A stretch of 7,307 nucleotides of DNA from JAFGIT01 sp016929465 [NCBI: Candidatus Coatesbacteria bacterium]. GTDB lineage: Bacteria > B130-G9. Location of the stretch: positions 1 through 7,307 of the forward strand of contig JAFGIT010000310.1 of NCBI GenBank assembly GCA_016929465.1, in the 5' to 3' direction. Under the pieces are notes generated by a model, which was given only the letters and a program-made list of their open reading frames with translations, did not search any database and was not told where the DNA came from. A program made the translations under genes and the position numbers. Positions 4,713-7,307 of the stretch are shown here, one piece after another; the stretch's first letter is position 1; each line of letters begins with the position of its first letter.

Positions 4713-5798
4713 TTAAAAGAGTCCTTCCTCTTTCAGGGCGACCGCGATGTGGTCTATCGCCTTGCGTTCGTGGGGGAGGGCTTTCTTTAGGCGTTCGGCC
4801 TGCTCTGCGCGCTTTTCGTTGTCCCATTTGATGTCTTCCATCCAGGGATACGGCGCGAGGTGTGTGAAGCACTTCAGTCCATCGATCAGCTCGTGGACCA
4901 CCGCGTCGTATTCGTCGGCTGCGGCCCTAAGGTGCTCTGCCGCGGCTTCGCCAAAATCGCCTGCTATCGAGCGCAAGTAGGCTGCGGCCTGCTTTCTGGC
5001 GTCGTGGAGGCTCTCATAGCACCAGGCGTTGCCGACCTGAACGCCAAACGGCGCGCTCTCGTCGGAGTCATATTTGTCGAGATACTCCTGCGATTCGCCG
5101 ATGACTGGTCTCAAGTCGGCGAGTTCTCGGATCCAGCGGTCATAGGCGGCGAAGCCCGTCGAATAAAGGCCGATCTTGTCGGCGTGGGCGTTTTCGACCG
5201 CTTTTTTGAGCGACCAGACGATGCTCTCCATCCTGTCAGGAGGCTTTGACGCGCTTCTCTTGATGGTCGTGATACACCACGGAATCTGCTCCACAGGCAT
5301 GGTGTAAGGCTCATCATCAGTCGGGGGTGGGCCTAGCGGTCCCGGTCGTTGCAGCCAGCCGGTCGGGTTCTTGTCGCTCGGGGATTCATGACCAGCGATC
5401 AGCGAGCATTCGTGGGAATTGAGGAGCACTGGCATCCCGGATTCGATCGATGCTCTGACGGCGTCTCTCGCCTCATTCAGTTCATCCTCGGTGGCCTCGC
5501 GGCACTTACGGGTCTCCTGCTCCCAGCAAGCGAGCATATAGTCCTTTGACTCATAGCCGATTGCCTTGATCGCCGGGTCGAACGTGTTGAAGCCGCAATG
5601 CGAATGCGGCGCGGACGGGCACCAGCAGAATTGCAGTCGGAAGGCCCTGCTGGAGACGCCCATCAGGAACTCGTACGAAATGTCCTCCCCGCTCGCCTGC
5701 AAAGCCGCTGCGAGCGATGCAAGCACCGTATTCGCCCCGGTTGGCCGGGGCACGTCATGGAGCAGATTGCGTTCACTCTCCTCTTCATTTACAGCCAT
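4713..5798 (-). CDS. BtrH-N-like / papain-fold-like protein of unknown function
   Basis: A 361-residue cytoplasmic protein resembling the BtrH N-terminal/C39-like group. Residues 20-56 carry TGANTVLASLAAAL, then DISYEFLMGVSSRAFRLQF, the usual pattern of a helix followed by an 'LMG.S..AFR' strand. The nucleophile Cys expected at the first helix is not seen. Residues 57-70 (FCWCPSAPHSHCGF) cluster three Cys and two His, a possible metal site. Further family-like segments are GMPVLLN (121-127), IPWCITTIK (172-180) and FAAYDRWIRELADL (216-229), followed by a long helical C-terminal region. In the butirosin pathway BtrH transfers an acyl group, but nothing here supports that reaction. ATG 5798 has AGGGAGG (5806-5812) 7 nt upstream. 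It lies 41 bp after the methyltransferase-like gene, suggesting co-transcription. Confidence 0.65.
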   Translation of the reverse strand: MAVNEEESERNLLHDVPRPTGANTVLASLAAALQASGEDISYEFLMGVSSRAFRLQFCWCPSAPHSHCGFNTFDPAIKAIGYESKDYMLACWEQETRKCREATEDELNEARDAVRASIESGMPVLLNSHECSLIAGHESPSDKNPTGWLQRPGPLGPPPTDDEPYTMPVEQIPWCITTIKRSASKPPDRMESIVWSLKKAVENAHADKIGLYSTGFAAYDRWIRELADLRPVIGESQEYLDKYDSDESAPFGVQVGNAWCYESLHDARKQAAAYLRSIAGDFGEAAAEHLRAAADEYDAVVHELIDGLKCFTHLAPYPWMEDIKWDNEKRAEQAERLKKALPHERKAIDHIAVALKEEGLF

Positions 5799-5805
5799 GG
5801 TCTCG

Positions 5806-5812
5806 CCTCCCT
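5806..5812 (-). promoter_or_regulatory. Strong Shine-Dalgarno of the BtrH-N-like gene
   Basis: AGGGAGG on the minus strand is spaced 7 nt from ATG 5798 and fixes the start. Confidence 0.8.
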
Positions 5813-5839
5813 ATGGTTGAAAATCAGTGCAGCAATTGA

Positions 5840-6451
5840 CTAATACAATTCAAAGAGCGGGGCAAACACTCCCATCTCCCGGAAGCCCTCAATGAACTCC
5901 AATATGCCTAGAAGCCATATAAACCACAAGGCGCTGAGCGCATCTCGTCTGAACCTGATCGGGTGCACGACATATTCCTCCGGCTCGGTCAAGAGAGATA
6001 TCTTCGGGAAGAATGCGGGAGTCTTCTTCGCGTAGTCCTCATATTGCTCGCCATACATCCTGCGTAGTCTTCCAGACTCGGCCTTTATAACAGAGGGATA
6101 ATACACGGCAAATGCGACCAAAATCAGGGTAGGTATTGTGAGTGTCTCCGAAGCTAATCCGACGCCCAACGCGCCGATGAAGCTGAAGAAATACAGCGGA
6201 TTCCTTGATATCGAGTATGGGCCCTCGACAATCAGCCTCTCTGTCTTTTTCCCGCCGATATAGACCGAGCACCATAGCCTTCCGAGCGATCCAACCGCCG
6301 CCAGTGCACAACCGAGCAAGAAGAGAGAAGAACCCACGAACTCCCAATCGTGATCCCAGACACTATCTGAGATGGTTATGACGGCTACGAGCAGAGCGCC
6401 CAGTATCTTCGACACCACAGTTCGCCAGCGCTGCATTCTCGATTTCGCCAC
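5840..6451 (-). CDS. Isoprenylcysteine carboxyl methyltransferase / phospholipid methyltransferase-like membrane protein
   Basis: A 203-residue integral membrane protein with about five hydrophobic segments (roughly 14-28, 39-60, 86-101, 104-122, 171-188). The SAM-binding signature of the ICMT/PEMT-like family appears as VEGPYSISRNPLYF (75-88), with RNP in place of the commoner RHP. The downstream acidic and aromatic residues Glu125, Tyr133 and Tyr137, followed by PAFFP (145-149), fit the family. It probably methylates a lipid or another hydrophobic acceptor at the inner membrane; the substrate is unknown. The GTG start at 6451 is preferred because AGGTGA lies 4 nt upstream on the minus strand, while ATG 6436 has no good site. 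It is the first gene of the possible three-gene run to the Nudix gene. Confidence 0.8.
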   Translation of the reverse strand: MAKSRMQRWRTVVSKILGALLVAVITISDSVWDHDWEFVGSSLFLLGCALAAVGSLGRLWCSVYIGGKKTERLIVEGPYSISRNPLYFFSFIGALGVGLASETLTIPTLILVAFAVYYPSVIKAESGRLRRMYGEQYEDYAKKTPAFFPKISLLTEPEEYVVHPIRFRRDALSALWFIWLLGILEFIEGFREMGVFAPLFELY

Positions 6452-6630
6452 TAAATCACCTGTCCCTTTCTCTCTGGCAACGCGTCTCGGACGTCGTCAG
6501 CATCGGTAGTCTCTGCCGCTGGAGGAAAAGTCAGAGGTGCGGTTGGCAGCCTTCACTTCTCCCGCAGATAATATAGAGGTCAAACCGAATCCTGGGCATT
6601 GTGTTCCAATCGCGAAAGGTTCGAGAATAG
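6452..6630. other. Intergenic spacer without recognised signals
   Basis: I see no gene, strong promoter or T-tailed terminator here on the minus strand, so read-through from the repeat-protein gene into the methyltransferase-like gene is possible. Confidence 0.4.
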
Positions 6631-7307
6631 CTACTCATACCAGTCCATATCAAGACCATAGCCCCACAAAATGGGGCCGGTCTGATGGCGCCATTCCATG
6701 CTGTCGGCACACAGCGGATTCGAGCCATCTGGATTCTCGAAGATGTAGGTATCCAGCCCTTGCGTGTCCATGAAGACGCCGGTGGTGTGCATAAAGTCTC
6801 GCTGAGCGTCATAGCCATAGCCAAATGAATTTCTGTTGGAGGCGTAGTATGTGTCTTCACCATATCTATCCCAGAAGTAGCCGATGCTGCCCAAGTCTCC
6901 CGAGCCGCCGGTGAACCGATTCACGAGATACTCGTCGTTGCCCGCTCCATCGAGACAGATGCCGATCGAGCCGTCGCGGCCATGGCCCATATTGCGATAC
7001 TGCTCATCCACATCGAAGGAGTTGTACTGGTCGTCGCCGGAGAGATCTACCATGCAGCCTATCGCCATGTGCGGAGCGGCGCCCATTGAATATTCCCAGG
7101 CCCTGTACGTGTCGTTGCCTCCTCTCTCCTCGAATATGCCGAGAGACCACCAGTAGGCGCAGCCCTGAACGTAAACCGGTCCCCAGTAATCGTCGTTGCC
7201 TTCTCCGCCATCGACCATGATGCCGATGCCGCCGGCAAGGCTCCTTCCATCGCCGCCAGTGGCCGAATCCGCCCTTCTTCCATTTGCTGCGCCCTGAGCG
7301 AATGCGA
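6631..7307 (-). CDS. C-terminal part of a Gly/Asp-repeat (β-solenoid-like) protein, start beyond window
   Basis: The frame stays open through base 7307, so only the last ~225 residues are present. They contain at least six copies of a strand-turn unit of the form hGhhhDxxGxDxY: GIMVDGGEGNDDY, GIFEERGGNDTY, GCMVDLSGDDQY, GICLDGAGNDEY, GYFWDRYGEDTY and GVFMDTQGLDTY, spaced about 27-40 residues apart. The pattern recalls RTX-like calcium-binding β-rolls but is not the canonical GGxGxDxxx nonapeptide. The protein is probably extracellular or envelope-associated, yet its N-terminus and any export signal are outside the window. An internal ATG at 7218 is in mid-repeat and not a likely start. The tail after the last repeat is Trp- and Tyr-rich and ends DMDWYE. 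Confidence 0.75.
   Translation of the reverse strand, partial: AFAQGAANGRRADSATGGDGRSLAGGIGIMVDGGEGNDDYWGPVYVQGCAYWWSLGIFEERGGNDTYRAWEYSMGAAPHMAIGCMVDLSGDDQYNSFDVDEQYRNMGHGRDGSIGICLDGAGNDEYLVNRFTGGSGDLGSIGYFWDRYGEDTYYASNRNSFGYGYDAQRDFMHTTGVFMDTQGLDTYIFENPDGSNPLCADSMEWRHQTGPILWGYGLDMDWYE

Noticed and set aside
4335-4790. 151-codon plus-strand open frame opposite the Nudix gene
   Set aside because: It is the reverse-strand shadow of a well-supported Nudix hydrolase and crosses the heptamer repeat.
1-7307. CRISPR array, tRNA or rRNA gene
   Set aside because: No regularly spaced repeats with unique spacers, no cloverleaf with a T-loop motif and no rRNA-like sequence was seen on either strand.

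Overview
This is a gene-rich stretch of bacterial chromosome of moderate GC content, with σ70-type promoters, Shine-Dalgarno sites and short intergenic gaps. The mix of gene families suggests an environmental or uncultivated bacterium, perhaps planctomycete-, Armatimonadota- or candidate-phylum-like. It includes a large secreted multidomain FGE-fold protein, a Gly/Asp repeat protein, a BtrH-N-like protein and dispersed GCCC/GGGC hairpin repeats. That placement is an inference only; no rRNA or phylogenetic marker is present.

Left part (1-2777, minus strand): one long secreted protein with a signal peptide, two PKD/Ig-like repeats, two carboxypeptidase-regulatory-like domains, a fibronectin-III-like domain and a C-terminal formylglycine-generating-enzyme/C-type-lectin-fold domain. 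It is driven by a good σ70 promoter at 2885-2913. Its last ~38 codons look like the variable region of a diversity-generating retroelement (DGR). The layout matches DGR targets, adenines are depleted, and third codon positions switch abruptly to C/G compared with the codons just upstream. A 42-bp palindrome lies just beyond the stop codon. No reverse transcriptase or template repeat lies in this window; if they exist they are most likely to the left of base 1. This is the most interesting signal here.

Middle (3068-3722, plus strand): a two-gene unit with overlapping reading frames, encoding a minimal nucleotidyltransferase-fold protein and a 62-residue basic helical protein. It is followed by about 450 bp without a protein gene (3723-4172). 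That gap holds a pair of 31-bp inverted repeats, two hairpin modules, a 17-bp direct repeat and an orphan consensus promoter pointing rightward with no gene in front of it. It resembles a small non-autonomous repeat element that has landed at the 3' end of the Nudix gene.

Right part (4173-7307, all minus strand): reading in the direction of transcription, the end of a Gly-Asp repeat (β-solenoid-like) protein that runs off the window, an isoprenylcysteine/phospholipid-methyltransferase-like membrane protein, a 361-residue BtrH-N/papain-like-fold protein, and a Nudix hydrolase whose start codon abuts a heptanucleotide tandem repeat. The three middle genes may be co-transcribed, but no shared pathway can be deduced from sequence alone.
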